A DNA stretch of 64,000 nucleotides from Candidatus Krumholzibacteriota bacterium (GCA_016932415.1 JAFGCX010000001.1:1-64000), one strand, 5' to 3'. Positions 18,153 through 27,893 are shown, counted from the stretch's first letter. Notes: generated by a model not told the origin, from the sequence alone. Numbers and translations: made by a program.

Positions 18153-19460
18153 CTACCTCCTTTTGTCCTCTTCACAATAAAGCGTAAAATTCCGTAATTC
18201 TTTCATTATAACCCGGACCAGATCACCGTTTTTAATATCTCCGTTTTGAAGAAGGACATTCCTGAAATGTGGCGTCCTTCCTTTGACGAAGTGATTTTCC
18301 CCTTTTTCAACTGTACCGTCAAGAAGGATTTCATCACAAGCGCCTTCAAGCTTTTTCAGTATTTCCCGCCTGATCCCACCTATTTTCCTGTTCAGGATGT
18401 CCAGGCGCTCTTCCTTGACCTCGATAGCCACGTCGTCATCAATACGATAAGCATTGGTCCCTTCTCTCGGGGAGTACTTGAAAGTAAAAGCCGAATCGAA
18501 TCTTGCTTTCTCCACGATATCGAGTGTTTCCTTGAAATCGTCATCAGTCTCCGTCGGAAATCCGACGATAATGTCGGTCGTTATGGCAAGATCGGGTTTT
18601 ATGTTTCGGGCATTACTGATAATATTGATATAATGCGACCTCGAATAACCCCTGTTCATCATCCCCAATATCCTGTCGCTGCCCGATTGAAAAGGGAGAT
18701 GGATATGTGGACACAATCTTTTGTTGGTTGCCATCAATTCAAATATTTTCATTTCGATATCACGCGGGTGGGTAGTCAGGAACCTTATTCTATCTATATC
18801 AGTCCCTGAAATTACCCGCTCTATCAGGTCGGTGAACGCTACCCCGTCCGAGTTATACGCCATCACATTCTGGCCGAGTAGAGTAACTTCCCTTGCGCCT
18901 CGGGAATGGAGCATATTTATCTCATCGATTATCTGTTCGAACCCCTTACTTCTGACTTTTCCCCTTAGATAAGGGACTATGCAATAGGAACAGAAATTCT
19001 CACAACCCCTCGTAATAGAGAGGAATCTCGACACTCTCCTGTTTTCAACTTTTGGAAAGAGCGGATAGGTCACCGATCCGTCCATATCTGTCAGAGAACG
19101 CCTCTCTCCCGACTCAAGGAGGTCTTTCACTGTCCCCGGCAGTGTCGCGTAATTATCCGGACCCGAAACGAGCGAGAGACCCTGAACAGCTTCGAGCAGG
19201 CTATCTCCCATCCTTTGTGCCATACATCCGCATGCGACGATGAGCGCTTGTTTGTGCCTTGAAAGATCGTTCAGGCGACCCAGCGCTCTTGTCTCCGCGT
19301 TTTCCCTGACACTGCAAGTATTGACAATTATTACGTCTGAGTCGGCAGGCGAATCGTTGCTCGAAAAGCCGGCCTCGAGCATCATCCCCTCGATCACCTC
19401 GGTGTCGAAAGCATTCATCTGGCAGCCGAAACTTTCATAATACACGCTGTACTCTTTCAT
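18153..19460 (-). CDS. miaB: tRNA-2-methylthio-N6-dimethylallyladenosine synthase MiaB
   Basis: Radical SAM methylthiotransferase that adds a methylthio group to i6A37 of tRNA. 435 residues. The N-terminal UPF0004 domain carries cysteines in FGCQMN, NTCSVRE and CGCMAQ for the auxiliary cluster. The radical SAM cluster is CENFCSYCIVP. A TRAM domain ends the protein. Its substrate is made by MiaA, coded in the same window. It is followed by lapA-lapB. Confidence 0.95.
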   Translation of the reverse strand: MKEYSVYYESFGCQMNAFDTEVIEGMMLEAGFSSNDSPADSDVIIVNTCSVRENAETRALGRLNDLSRHKQALIVACGCMAQRMGDSLLEAVQGLSLVSGPDNYATLPGTVKDLLESGERRSLTDMDGSVTYPLFPKVENRRVSRFLSITRGCENFCSYCIVPYLRGKVRSKGFEQIIDEINMLHSRGAREVTLLGQNVMAYNSDGVAFTDLIERVISGTDIDRIRFLTTHPRDIEMKIFELMATNKRLCPHIHLPFQSGSDRILGMMNRGYSRSHYINIISNARNIKPDLAITTDIIVGFPTETDDDFKETLDIVEKARFDSAFTFKYSPREGTNAYRIDDDVAIEVKEERLDILNRKIGGIRREILKKLEGACDEILLDGTVEKGENHFVKGRTPHFRNVLLQNGDIKNGDLVRVIMKELRNFTLYCEEDKRR

Positions 19461-19500
19461 ATTGTATTCTTTCCCGGAAGCTGTTGCGCCAATGTTATCT

Positions 19501-20799
19501 TCAACACAGCTTCCCGTAAAGCCTTCCTTTTGAATACCGTGATATTTCTATCTCCACAAGTTTTCCAGCCATTTCTGCCGGGGCTTCGACGGCGACTTCA
19601 CAGTAATTCCCGGTCAATGCGTTATATATCCCGGCATCTTCACTTTCCGGCCCCTGGATTAGAGCAAGATCCTGTCTTCCGACCATTTTTCGCATGAAAT
19701 CCAATCTTTTTCTTCTGCCGAGTTCTATCAACTTCTGGCATCTGGATCTTATCACGCGTGGATCGAGATGTCCTTCCATCGATGCCGCAGGGGTGCCTGG
19801 TCTTTTAGAATATGAAAATACATGAAAATAATCGACTTTCAGATCCGCCAGGTACGCATAGGTGTTTTCGAACTCCCTATCCGTCTCGCCCGGGAACCCG
19901 GTGATTATATCTGTACCTATGATCAGGCCGGAGGATCTGTCTTTGAGATCATCTGTAAGTATTCTGAATTGTTCTGTCGAATAGGGGCGGTTCATACTTC
20001 TTAGTATTTTGTCATCTCCGCTCTGGAGCGGGATGTGAAGGTGAGAAGCTACGCGCGGTGAATCGATTACAAGGGACGAGAGCTTTCTGCTGACTTCTAC
20101 AGGTTCGATACTGCTTAGCCTTATCCTGATCCCGTCAATCGCGGAAATTATCTCTTCGATCAATCCGGCAAGATCGATACCGGAACCTGGATCCATCCCG
20201 TAGCGCCCGATATGTATACCTGTAAGAACGATTTCCATGTACGAATTGCCGGCCAGACGCCGGATTTTTCTTATCACGTCAGCTGGCGGGATGCTTCTGC
20301 TTCTGCCCCTCGCTTCTGGAATTATGCAGTAACTGCATTTCGAATCGCACCCATCCTGTACCTTCATAAAAGCTCTTGAGTGATTTGAAAAACTGTCAAT
20401 ATCGATATCGAAGCTTGATACGCATTCATTTTGCCTGTCGAGATCATTTCCATTCTTGATGTATTTTTCAAGAAATTCTGCAATACGCCCTTTCTCCTCG
20501 TTATTAAAAACGAAATCCACTTCTTTCATCGATTCAAGTTTTTGAAATTGCGTCTGAGCAAGACATCCGGTCGCTATGATGACGGCATCAGGTGAATTCT
20601 TTCGGGCTCTTCTGATCGCGTTTCTGCACCTCGCGTCTGTTTTTGACGTCACCGTACATGTATTGATCACATAAAAATCAGCCGGCATATCGAAATCCCT
20701 TCGTTCCCATCCCCTTCCAGTGAGGTCATGGCGGATGCACTCGGATTCGTACTGGTTAAGTTTACATCCGAGAGTTGTGATTGCGAAATTTCTCTTCAT
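19501..20799 (-). CDS. mtaB: tRNA t6A37 methylthiotransferase MtaB
   Basis: Radical SAM enzyme converting t6A37 to ms2t6A37 in tRNAs that read ANN codons. About 432 residues. LGCKLNQYES, NTCTVTSKTD and ATGCLAQ hold the auxiliary-cluster cysteines, and CDSKCSYCIIP the radical SAM cluster. The TLGCKLNQYE start distinguishes MtaB from MiaB. I chose the ATG at 20799; the frame stays open to 20871 but runs over the rpsA terminator. MiaB, a paralogue with different specificity, follows 40 bases later. Confidence 0.92.
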   Translation of the reverse strand: MKRNFAITTLGCKLNQYESECIRHDLTGRGWERRDFDMPADFYVINTCTVTSKTDARCRNAIRRARKNSPDAVIIATGCLAQTQFQKLESMKEVDFVFNNEEKGRIAEFLEKYIKNGNDLDRQNECVSSFDIDIDSFSNHSRAFMKVQDGCDSKCSYCIIPEARGRSRSIPPADVIRKIRRLAGNSYMEIVLTGIHIGRYGMDPGSGIDLAGLIEEIISAIDGIRIRLSSIEPVEVSRKLSSLVIDSPRVASHLHIPLQSGDDKILRSMNRPYSTEQFRILTDDLKDRSSGLIIGTDIITGFPGETDREFENTYAYLADLKVDYFHVFSYSKRPGTPAASMEGHLDPRVIRSRCQKLIELGRRKRLDFMRKMVGRQDLALIQGPESEDAGIYNALTGNYCEVAVEAPAEMAGKLVEIEISRYSKGRLYGKLC

Positions 20800-20840
20800 G
20801 CCCCGATCATCTCCGGAATATGCCGGTTTATTGAACCTGA

Positions 20841-20871
20841 AAAAGAAATGAGGGCGGTCAGCCGCCCTCAT
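20841..20871 (-). terminator. intrinsic terminator after rpsA
   Basis: On the minus strand ATGAGGGCGG pairs with CCGCCCTCAT, a perfect ten-pair stem with a four-base loop, followed by TTCTTTTTC. It starts 34 bases after the rpsA stop codon and ends before the mtaB start, separating the two units. Confidence 0.92.
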
Positions 20872-20905
20872 TCCACTGCTTTACTGTCAGAATACCGCCT
20901 GCAGG

Positions 20906-22981
20906 TTATTCTGAGGCGTCTTTCTTTTCTGGATCATCATCATCCGATGGCGATCCTTCCGCATTTTCAACGACAGGATCGATATTCTCGACGTTTTCAT
21001 CGGATACTTTTTTCTCGGTATCTTTGACAACGTTCTCATCCTCGGAGGCAGATCCGCTTTCGGTCTCCCCGGAGTCTCCATCGTCCTGCTTCGTTTCTAT
21101 TACCTCATCGATGATGTCATCGTCTGTATAATCCTCATAGGGTTCATCCATGTCATCATCCGAGTCACTCCGCGAAGACTCATCCGTGTCGACAGGCACA
21201 TTTTCTCTTCTCGGGAACTTCGCTTTGAACTCCTCGATTTCCTCGTTTGAACGGCCTTCGAGATAAGCATTGACGCTCAAGACGATTCTCTTGTTCTGAG
21301 GATCCATCTTGATGACTTTCAGAGGAAGTTCCATTCCTACATCAAAGTATTCCGAGGGTTTTTTCACTCCCTCGATACCGAGATGCGACAGGGGAACGAA
21401 CCCCTCGACATCCATTCTCAACTCAACGACGGCTCCACGGTCGAGAATGCGCGAGACATTTCCACTTGTCTCGGTTCCGATGGTGAATTCGGCAGCGAGA
21501 TCGGTCCATGGATTCTCCCTGGTCTGTTTCATTCCCAGGCTTATCCGTCTTTTTCCGCTATCGATCTCAAGGACGACGACTTCGACCTCATCCCCTTTTC
21601 TCACCATCTCTGAAGGATGCCTTATCCTCTTTGCCCAGGACATATCGGATATATGCACAAGCCCGTCTATTCCATCCTCGATCTCGACAAACGCGCCAAA
21701 ATTCGTGAGATTTCGGACTTTGCCCTTCAATCTCGTGCCTGACGGGTATTTTGTCTCAAGCGCTTTCCATGGATCAGGCTCAAGCTGTTTAAGGCCAAGC
21801 GATATCTTTTCATGTTCCTTGTCTATATTCAGGATCACCGCTTCTACGGCATCTCCTATGGCGACTATCTTTGAAGGATGTTTGACATGCCTCGTCCAGG
21901 ACATCTCGGAGATATGTATGAGCCCTTCGATTCCCTTTTCAAGTTCGACGAAAGCACCGTAATCGGTTATCGAGACAACCTTGCCTCTTATCTTCTTCCC
22001 GGCAGGATACCTTTCCTCTACGCCCTCCCACGGGTACGGAGTCAATTGCTTCAATCCAAGAGAGATCCTCTCGCGTTCAGGATCGAAATCGAGGATCTTG
22101 ACTTTCAGTTTGTCGCCGATAGCAACTGCTTCGGATGGATGGCTTACCCGGCCCCATGTGAGATCTGTAAGGTGCAGAAGTCCGTCTATCCCTCCAAGAT
22201 CGACAAAAGCGCCGAAATCGGTGATATTCTTGACAACACCTTCACGCTCTTCTCCGACCTGGATCTCGGAAAGAATAGTCTTCTTCTTCTCTTCTCTTTC
22301 CGCCTCAAGAACGACGCGTCTCGAAACGACGATATTGCGTCTTCTCTTGTTCAACTTGATGATCTTGCAATCAAGTTCCTGTCCGAGCAGTTCATCAAGA
22401 TTTGGAACCTGCCTCAAAGCTATCTGGGAACCTGGCAGGAACGCGTCGACGCCCATAAGCTTGACGACAAGCCCACCCTTGATCCTTCTGTCCACGTTCG
22501 CCTTGACCACGTTGCTCGTATCGTATGCTTCCTTGATCTCATCCCATGCTTTCAGGAAATCGGCTTTCATCTTTGAAAGTACGATAAGTCCGTCCTGGTT
22601 CTCCATTTTTTCCAGGAAAACATCAAAGACGTCGCCTTTCTTCACTTCTTTGCAATTGGCGAACTCATTGATCGGGATTGTTCCTTCGCTTTTGAATCCG
22701 ACATCGAGAATAATCTCTTTTTCGCTGACTGAATAGACAGTCCCGCGGACTACTCTCCCCTCTTTAAGGTTCTCGGATTCAGAACCGAAAGCGTTGACCA
22801 TGTCCGACCATTCCTGGTCTTCTTCGATGACAGTATCGACTGATTCGTCTGATACCTTGTCAAACATGCTGAGGTAGGAATACTTTCTGGCAGATTTTTC
22901 AGTACCGACTGATACCTCTTTCTCTTCTGTCCCGGATATACCGGGGTCCTGCAAGGATTCCTCGAATTTTTCTTCGTGCAT
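20906..22981 (-). CDS. rpsA: 30S ribosomal protein S1, six S1 domains, acidic tail
   Basis: Binds mRNA on the small ribosomal subunit. About 691 residues. Six S1 repeats can be traced, beginning near RVVRGTVYSVSEKE, VVKANVDRRIKGGL, EREGVVKNITDFGAF, IRGKVVSITDYGAF, LKGKVRNLTNFGAF and TSGNVSRILDRGAV. The last 100 or so residues are an acidic, low-complexity tail rich in Asp, Glu and Ser, not part of standard S1. I chose the ATG at 22981, ten bases after AGGGG, over an upstream TTG. It ends in a strong terminator, and its own promoter is likely at 23024-23052. Confidence 0.95.
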   Translation of the reverse strand: MHEEKFEESLQDPGISGTEEKEVSVGTEKSARKYSYLSMFDKVSDESVDTVIEEDQEWSDMVNAFGSESENLKEGRVVRGTVYSVSEKEIILDVGFKSEGTIPINEFANCKEVKKGDVFDVFLEKMENQDGLIVLSKMKADFLKAWDEIKEAYDTSNVVKANVDRRIKGGLVVKLMGVDAFLPGSQIALRQVPNLDELLGQELDCKIIKLNKRRRNIVVSRRVVLEAEREEKKKTILSEIQVGEEREGVVKNITDFGAFVDLGGIDGLLHLTDLTWGRVSHPSEAVAIGDKLKVKILDFDPERERISLGLKQLTPYPWEGVEERYPAGKKIRGKVVSITDYGAFVELEKGIEGLIHISEMSWTRHVKHPSKIVAIGDAVEAVILNIDKEHEKISLGLKQLEPDPWKALETKYPSGTRLKGKVRNLTNFGAFVEIEDGIDGLVHISDMSWAKRIRHPSEMVRKGDEVEVVVLEIDSGKRRISLGMKQTRENPWTDLAAEFTIGTETSGNVSRILDRGAVVELRMDVEGFVPLSHLGIEGVKKPSEYFDVGMELPLKVIKMDPQNKRIVLSVNAYLEGRSNEEIEEFKAKFPRRENVPVDTDESSRSDSDDDMDEPYEDYTDDDIIDEVIETKQDDGDSGETESGSASEDENVVKDTEKKVSDENVENIDPVVENAEGSPSDDDDPEKKDASE

Positions 22982-23023
22982 TAATAAATCGCCCCTTTCC
23001 AAATGGATTTTTTAACAGCTAGA

Positions 23024-23052
23024 ATGATATTAAGTCCGGAGCTCTTATGCAA
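23024..23052 (-). promoter_or_regulatory. candidate promoter for rpsA
   Basis: On the minus strand TTGCAT (23047-23052) and TATCAT (23024-23029) are 17 bases apart, in the 104 bases between ispH and rpsA. The -10 matches consensus at five of six positions; the -35 is weak. Confidence 0.4.
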
Positions 23053-23085
23053 GGGTTTTATTGCTATTATTGCAGGTCTTTAGGT

Positions 23086-23931
23086 CTACTGGATCTCTGA
23101 TAATCTGGTAAGGACTTCCTCGATTACCCAGCCCGGTGTCGACGTCCCGGTCGTCAGTCCGACCTCGTCACAACCTTCAAACCATGAATCTTCGATTTCG
23201 CTGGCTGTTTCGATAAATCTGGCCGGGATGTCCATGTCAAGGCACATCTGGTAAAGTCTTCTGGTATTTGAGCTTTCCTTTCCACCCACGACAAGGATCA
23301 TGTCGACTTCCTCAGCCAGGCTGAGTGTCGCCTGACGCCTCATCGTCGTAGCTTCGCAGATAGTATCGTGGACCTGGAGATCGCCTATCCTTTTTTCAAG
23401 TTCTTCTATGATCATCCTCGACTTTTCTCTCGGAAAAGTCGTCTGGATCACTACCCCGGCTTTGTCGATCCCTTCGATGATTCTGGCAGATTCTATGGAA
23501 TCCAGGATCAGAGCTTTTTCCCTCGCCCTCCCCGCTATTCCTTTGACTTCCGGGTGTCTTGCGTCTCCAAGGATTATGATCTCCCGTGAATCGGCGGACA
23601 TCTCTTCGACGTAGTCATGGATCCTTTTTACAAAGGGACAGGTCGTATCGATGAGTTCTATTCCCATCCTTTCGCATTTTTCGATCATTTCCGGGTCTAC
23701 GCCATGCGCCCTGATAATAAGCGTATCTCCACACTTCATCTCTTCAATGGAGGAAACGGGGATCACTCCCCGGGATTGAAGCCTCTCCACTGCCTGGGGA
23801 TTATGGATCACGGCGCCGGTCGAATAAAGCCTGCAACTTTCCAGCCTCTCCTCGATCAGCCTCATAGCGCGCTTTACGCCAAAACAGTAACCGGTGTGTG
23901 GAGAAGTGATTATTTTAATTTTCCGAGTCAT
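23086..23931 (-). CDS. ispH: 4-hydroxy-3-methylbut-2-enyl diphosphate reductase
   Basis: Last step of the MEP isoprenoid pathway: an Fe-S enzyme that makes IPP and DMAPP. 281 residues. The three cluster cysteines are in GYCFGVKRA, DTTCPFVK and DTICEATTMRRQ, and the C-terminal GLTTGTSTPGW motif is intact. The start overlaps the cmk-plsC stop by 17 bases. The order cmk-plsC-ispH-rpsA is known from other bacteria and is kept here, with the first two genes fused. Confidence 0.96.
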   Translation of the reverse strand: MTRKIKIITSPHTGYCFGVKRAMRLIEERLESCRLYSTGAVIHNPQAVERLQSRGVIPVSSIEEMKCGDTLIIRAHGVDPEMIEKCERMGIELIDTTCPFVKRIHDYVEEMSADSREIIILGDARHPEVKGIAGRAREKALILDSIESARIIEGIDKAGVVIQTTFPREKSRMIIEELEKRIGDLQVHDTICEATTMRRQATLSLAEEVDMILVVGGKESSNTRRLYQMCLDMDIPARFIETASEIEDSWFEGCDEVGLTTGTSTPGWVIEEVLTRLSEIQ

Positions 23932-25279
23932 TTTTCATCATGACCATTTCTTCCATGGTCATCTGCGCGAGCATATTGTAATCCTCTTTTTTATCATCAG
24001 AATGATAATCCGGATCTATCCTGACAGGTCTGCCTATGCGGACTTCCATCTTTTTTTTCCTCAGAAAACACGCCTTCAGATCATCAGCGCCGGATATAAA
24101 TAATGGCACTATCGGCCTTCCCGTCTGGAGGGCGTAATACCCTATCCCTGATTTCAATTTCCTGATTTTGCCGTTCCTCGACCTTGTTCCTTCCGGGAAC
24201 AGAAGGACAGAATCTCCCGCCATGAGTTTTTCGGTGATCGTCTTCACCGAAACCCTGTCCGCTTCACCCCTTTTGACGGGAATAGCGTTGAATTTTCTTA
24301 TCAGCCAGCCGAAAAGAAAATTCTTGAACAGTTCTTTTTTGGCGAGAAACCATATTTTCCTTTTAAGGGAGGACCCTATGATCGGTGGGTCTGAATACGA
24401 GATGTGATTTGAGGCAAAAATATAATTTTCCCTGTAAGATATGTTTTCTAAACCATATCTTCTGAGGCCGAAGACGACACGGTAGAATAAATGGATTGCT
24501 GTCGAGACGATGGTCCAGTACACAGGCTTTTTTGACTGTTCATTCTTTTCTCCCGGCCATACTCGCAGATCCGCCAGCTCTTCAGCTTTTTTGATCACGA
24601 TATCACTGATCAACCCGACCTGGTCTTCGATAGATATGCCAGACGTGTCCACCAGGACTGATCCGGGCGGTTTTCTAAGCGGGCTGTGCTGGCGGGTGGA
24701 ATCTATCTGATCCCGTTGTTCAAGGTTATTCTTTATCGATCCGACCTCACCATCAAGCCCCATCTCCTTTAGTTGCGACACTCTGCGCTTACTCCTCGAT
24801 TCTATATCGGCAACAAGATATATCTTTACGTCGGCGAACGGGAAAACTGTCGTTCCTGTGTCTCTCCCTTCGGCTACAACGCCTCCTTCTTCCGATATCG
24901 ACCGCTGGATCCTGACAAGCGCTTCTCTTACTCCCCGATGCCTGCTTACAGGCGATACCGCAGAAGATACCCTCTGCGATCTGATCCTCTCACCAAGCTT
25001 TTCTCCGCCGAGGAAGAAGGACGGGACTCCCTCCACATATTTCATCTCAAGGTCGAGTTCCCTGGTCCTTGCCGTCACCATCTCCTCGTCTTCGGGATCT
25101 ATTTTATTTTCCAGTATATCCCATGTCACCGCCCTGTACATAGCTCCCGTATCCAGGTATGTCAGGCCGAGTTTTTCAGCGAGCATGGACGCTGTGGTGC
25201 TTTTCCCCGAACCGGCCGGTCCGTCAATTGTCACTACCATCCTTGCCAGGATCAGTTTGGTTTTTTCATTCAGATCCAT
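23915..25279 (-). CDS. cytidylate kinase fused to lysophosphatidate acyltransferase (Cmk-PlsC)
   Basis: A single 454-residue frame holding two enzymes. Residues 14-233 are CMP kinase (P-loop GPAGSGKS 20-27, LDTGAMYRA, AEGRDTGTTVFP, CMP-site RDQIDSTR), which makes CDP. Residues about 250-440 are a PlsC-type 1-acylglycerol-3-phosphate acyltransferase with NHISYSD (291-297, NHx4D) and FPEGTRS (361-367), plus a hydrophobic stretch near 252-270 for membrane binding. No stop or frameshift separates them. The start ATG is five bases after AGGG. The kinase could be brought to the membrane where CTP feeds CDP-diacylglycerol synthesis; this is an inference. Confidence 0.93.
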   Translation of the reverse strand: MDLNEKTKLILARMVVTIDGPAGSGKSTTASMLAEKLGLTYLDTGAMYRAVTWDILENKIDPEDEEMVTARTRELDLEMKYVEGVPSFFLGGEKLGERIRSQRVSSAVSPVSRHRGVREALVRIQRSISEEGGVVAEGRDTGTTVFPFADVKIYLVADIESRSKRRVSQLKEMGLDGEVGSIKNNLEQRDQIDSTRQHSPLRKPPGSVLVDTSGISIEDQVGLISDIVIKKAEELADLRVWPGEKNEQSKKPVYWTIVSTAIHLFYRVVFGLRRYGLENISYRENYIFASNHISYSDPPIIGSSLKRKIWFLAKKELFKNFLFGWLIRKFNAIPVKRGEADRVSVKTITEKLMAGDSVLLFPEGTRSRNGKIRKLKSGIGYYALQTGRPIVPLFISGADDLKACFLRKKKMEVRIGRPVRIDPDYHSDDKKEDYNMLAQMTMEEMVMMKNDSEN

Positions 25280-25306
25280 AATATCCCTGGTTATTCTCTA
25301 GCCCGG

Positions 25307-26404
25307 TCACAATACCTTTTTCAGGGTATCAAGGAATCTTCTGTTTTCTTCAGGTTTTCCCACGGTGACGCGGAAAGATTCATCTCCCAGGCCGAATGGA
25401 GCCATTCCCCTGATGATCACGCCAAGATCCATCATCTTTTCGACGATACCGCTGCACTCGAGTTCAGGAACGGCAAGAAGAAAATTCGTCTGAGACTCAG
25501 GAACGGTAAATCCCATACCGATCAATTCATTTCTGACAAATTCCCGTTCTGAAGCGTTTTCTTTGATCCTGCCGCTGAGTTTGTCGATATGTTTCAGGGC
25601 TGTCCTTGCCGCGATCTGCGCGATCCGGTTTACGTTGAACGGCTGCCTTACCATGTGAAGACAGGTAGCCAGGTCGGGATGGGATATCGAATATCCTATC
25701 CTGAGGCCGGAAAGGGAATGGACTTTTGAGAACGTCCTCAGGATGATTATGTTATCATAAGATTCAAGCAGTTTCTGAGAGTCGGGATAGTCATCGGCAG
25801 TCACATATTCGTAGTACGCTTCATCCAGGACGATTATTATCTCCCTGGGTATCGAAGCCAGGAAGAGATCGAGTTCTTCACCGGTGACATATGTGGCGGT
25901 CGGGTTGTTCGGATTGCAAATGAAGACCATCTTTGTGTCGCGAGTAATCGCCTTGCTTACCGCTTCGAGATCTATCCGGTAATCATCGAGAGGGACTTTG
26001 ATATCATTGACCCCCGCCTGTTGACAGATCAGCGGATAAGCTATAAAACTGGGAAATGGATAAACGATATCCTCACCCGGTCCTATAAAGGCTCTTACCA
26101 GCAGATCGAGTATCTCGTTCGATCCATTTCCGACAAATATCTGCCCCGGATCAAGCCTGTAATACTCTGCCAGTTCATGACATAGGTAGTGGCTTCCAGA
26201 ATTGGGGTATCTTCCGATCTGGTCCAGCTCCCTGATTATCGCCTCTTTGATCTCATCAAGCGCGGGATAAGGATTTTCATTCGAAGCGAGCTTTAATATC
26301 TCTCCCTTGATATTCTTTTCTCTTCTCAGTTCTTCGACCGGCTTTCCTGGCACATATGGTTTCACTTTTCTTAAATGCTGTTTCATCCGGTTTTTAATGT
26401 TCAT
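25307..26404 (-). CDS. hisC: histidinol-phosphate aminotransferase family protein
   Basis: PLP enzyme of aminotransferase class I/II, 365 residues. LASNENPYP, FVGNGSNEILDLL, CNPNNPTATYV, LDEAYYEYV and the PLP-lysine segment RTFSKVHSLSGLRIGY match HisC, which acts in histidine synthesis. The C-terminus holds GMAPFGLGDESFRVTVGKPEEN. The start has AAGGAG at good spacing. No other his genes are in the window, so a role with prephenate-derived or other keto acids cannot be excluded. Confidence 0.88.
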   Translation of the reverse strand: MNIKNRMKQHLRKVKPYVPGKPVEELRREKNIKGEILKLASNENPYPALDEIKEAIIRELDQIGRYPNSGSHYLCHELAEYYRLDPGQIFVGNGSNEILDLLVRAFIGPGEDIVYPFPSFIAYPLICQQAGVNDIKVPLDDYRIDLEAVSKAITRDTKMVFICNPNNPTATYVTGEELDLFLASIPREIIIVLDEAYYEYVTADDYPDSQKLLESYDNIIILRTFSKVHSLSGLRIGYSISHPDLATCLHMVRQPFNVNRIAQIAARTALKHIDKLSGRIKENASEREFVRNELIGMGFTVPESQTNFLLAVPELECSGIVEKMMDLGVIIRGMAPFGLGDESFRVTVGKPEENRRFLDTLKKVL

Positions 26405-26418
26405 TTTCGAGTCTCCTT

Positions 26419-27153
26419 CTACAACCCGACAAGTTCCTTTAAGTGCTTTTCTTCACCCTCTGTCAACCGGCGTATCCCTCCCGGATCAAGATCATTAAAG
26501 ACCAGATCTCCTATCGCCGATCTATGCAGTGATATGACCTTGTGCCCGAAGGCGGAAAACATCCTCCTGATCTGTCTCTTTCTCCCTTCCCTCAATACGA
26601 TCTCGACAGTAGTCTTTTCTCCATCTCCTTCCAGAATCCTCACCTCGCACGGTTTTGTCGTAAAGTCGTCGATCTGGACCCCTGAAGCCATTTCCCTGAC
26701 AGTTTTTTTCGATACATTTCCTTTTACCGTGACAATATACGTCTTTTCGATCTTGTACCTGGGGTGGGTCAGGCGAAAAGCCAGATCACCGTAATCCGTC
26801 AGAAAAATGATCCCCGAACTGTTCAGGTCAAGCCTTCCAACGGGATACAATCTTTCATTATACCCTTTTTCCCTTGCCAGTTGCAGTACTGTTTTCCTGT
26901 TATGACTGTCGGTCACCGTGCTGAGGACACCCACCGGCTTGTTCATGACAAGCACCAGGGACCCAGGCGCGTTAATGATCTCTTCCCCGTCCAAAGTTAC
27001 GATATCACGCTCAGGGTCCACCCTCGCCGACAGATCGCGGATCTCAAGTCCGTTCACAAAAACACTTCCCCGCTTTATCAGGTCCTCGACTTTCCTTCTG
27101 GAACCGAGGCCTGACGCGGCGAGAAAGCGGTTGATTCTAATCCTGGCAACCAT
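26419..27153 (-). CDS. RluB/RsuA-family rRNA pseudouridine synthase
   Basis: 244 residues. An N-terminal S4 RNA-binding domain (5-62, INRFLAASGLGSRRKVEDLI) is followed by the catalytic domain with YPVGRLDLNSSGIIFLT, whose Asp is the nucleophile, and the C-terminal LREGRKRQIRRMF motif. These place it with RluB/RsuA enzymes, most likely modifying 23S rRNA. Start and scpB stop overlap as TAATG. The order scpA-scpB-rluB is widely conserved. The exact target uridine cannot be told. Confidence 0.93.
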   Translation of the reverse strand: MVARIRINRFLAASGLGSRRKVEDLIKRGSVFVNGLEIRDLSARVDPERDIVTLDGEEIINAPGSLVLVMNKPVGVLSTVTDSHNRKTVLQLAREKGYNERLYPVGRLDLNSSGIIFLTDYGDLAFRLTHPRYKIEKTYIVTVKGNVSKKTVREMASGVQIDDFTTKPCEVRILEGDGEKTTVEIVLREGRKRQIRRMFSAFGHKVISLHRSAIGDLVFNDLDPGGIRRLTEGEEKHLKELVGL

Positions 27154-27893
27154 TACCTGTCACTATCGATGCTGATCCCGCTATCCTCTTCCGGCTCTTC
27201 GCCAGGGGTAATCTCTGATTCTTCTTCCCGGTCACACAGGTCATCCTTCTCATCGCTATCGGTATCACTTTCAGAGCGCTTTTCCGTTTCATTTTCGGAT
27301 CGATCGTCCTGATCGACAGGTTTTGGAATCAGGTCGATATCTTCAAGGCTTTTTTCAAGCTCTTCGATGCTGGGCAGATCGCGATAATCCTTGAGCCCCA
27401 GATATTCGAGGAACTTTGTCGTGGTAGAATAGAGATAAGGCTTTCCTATTCCCTCCCCTCGACCGGTAATCACTATCAGTTCTCTGTCGATAAGGGTCGA
27501 GAGCACCCCATCGCAATTTACCCCGCGGATAGCTTCGACCTCCAGCCTGTTGATAGGCTGTTTATACGCTATGATCGCAAGAGTCTCCAGGGCAGCCTGA
27601 GACAGCCTTGCTTTCCTCCTGCTCTTGAAAAGAGAAGCGACAAGCCGCGCGTGTTCAGAACAGGTCGTGATCTGATATCCTCCGGCGATCTCCACGATGC
27701 CGAAACTTCTTTCATTCGTTCTGTAAAACTCTTCCAGTACCCTGATAGCGTCTTTTATCGTTTTTACCGAGGAAACACCCGTAAGGGATGCTATCCGGGC
27801 CGCTGACAGTGGTCCGTCAGACGCGAAAAGAAGCGCTTCTACCTCGCTCTCGGTCTTCTTCACGTCAGGTTCGGATTCATGCTGGTATTCCAT
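27153..27893 (-). CDS. scpB: segregation and condensation protein ScpB
   Basis: Winged-helix partner of ScpA in the SMC-ScpAB condensin, needed for chromosome compaction and segregation. 246 residues. The core (about 10-185) has EALLFASDGPLS, LETLAIIAYKQPI and GRGEGIGKPYLYSTT, all typical. The remaining 60 residues are a very acidic Ser/Asp/Glu tail. It overlaps scpA by 17 bases and rluB by one. Confidence 0.95.
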   Translation of the reverse strand: MEYQHESEPDVKKTESEVEALLFASDGPLSAARIASLTGVSSVKTIKDAIRVLEEFYRTNERSFGIVEIAGGYQITTCSEHARLVASLFKSRRKARLSQAALETLAIIAYKQPINRLEVEAIRGVNCDGVLSTLIDRELIVITGRGEGIGKPYLYSTTTKFLEYLGLKDYRDLPSIEELEKSLEDIDLIPKPVDQDDRSENETEKRSESDTDSDEKDDLCDREEESEITPGEEPEEDSGISIDSDR

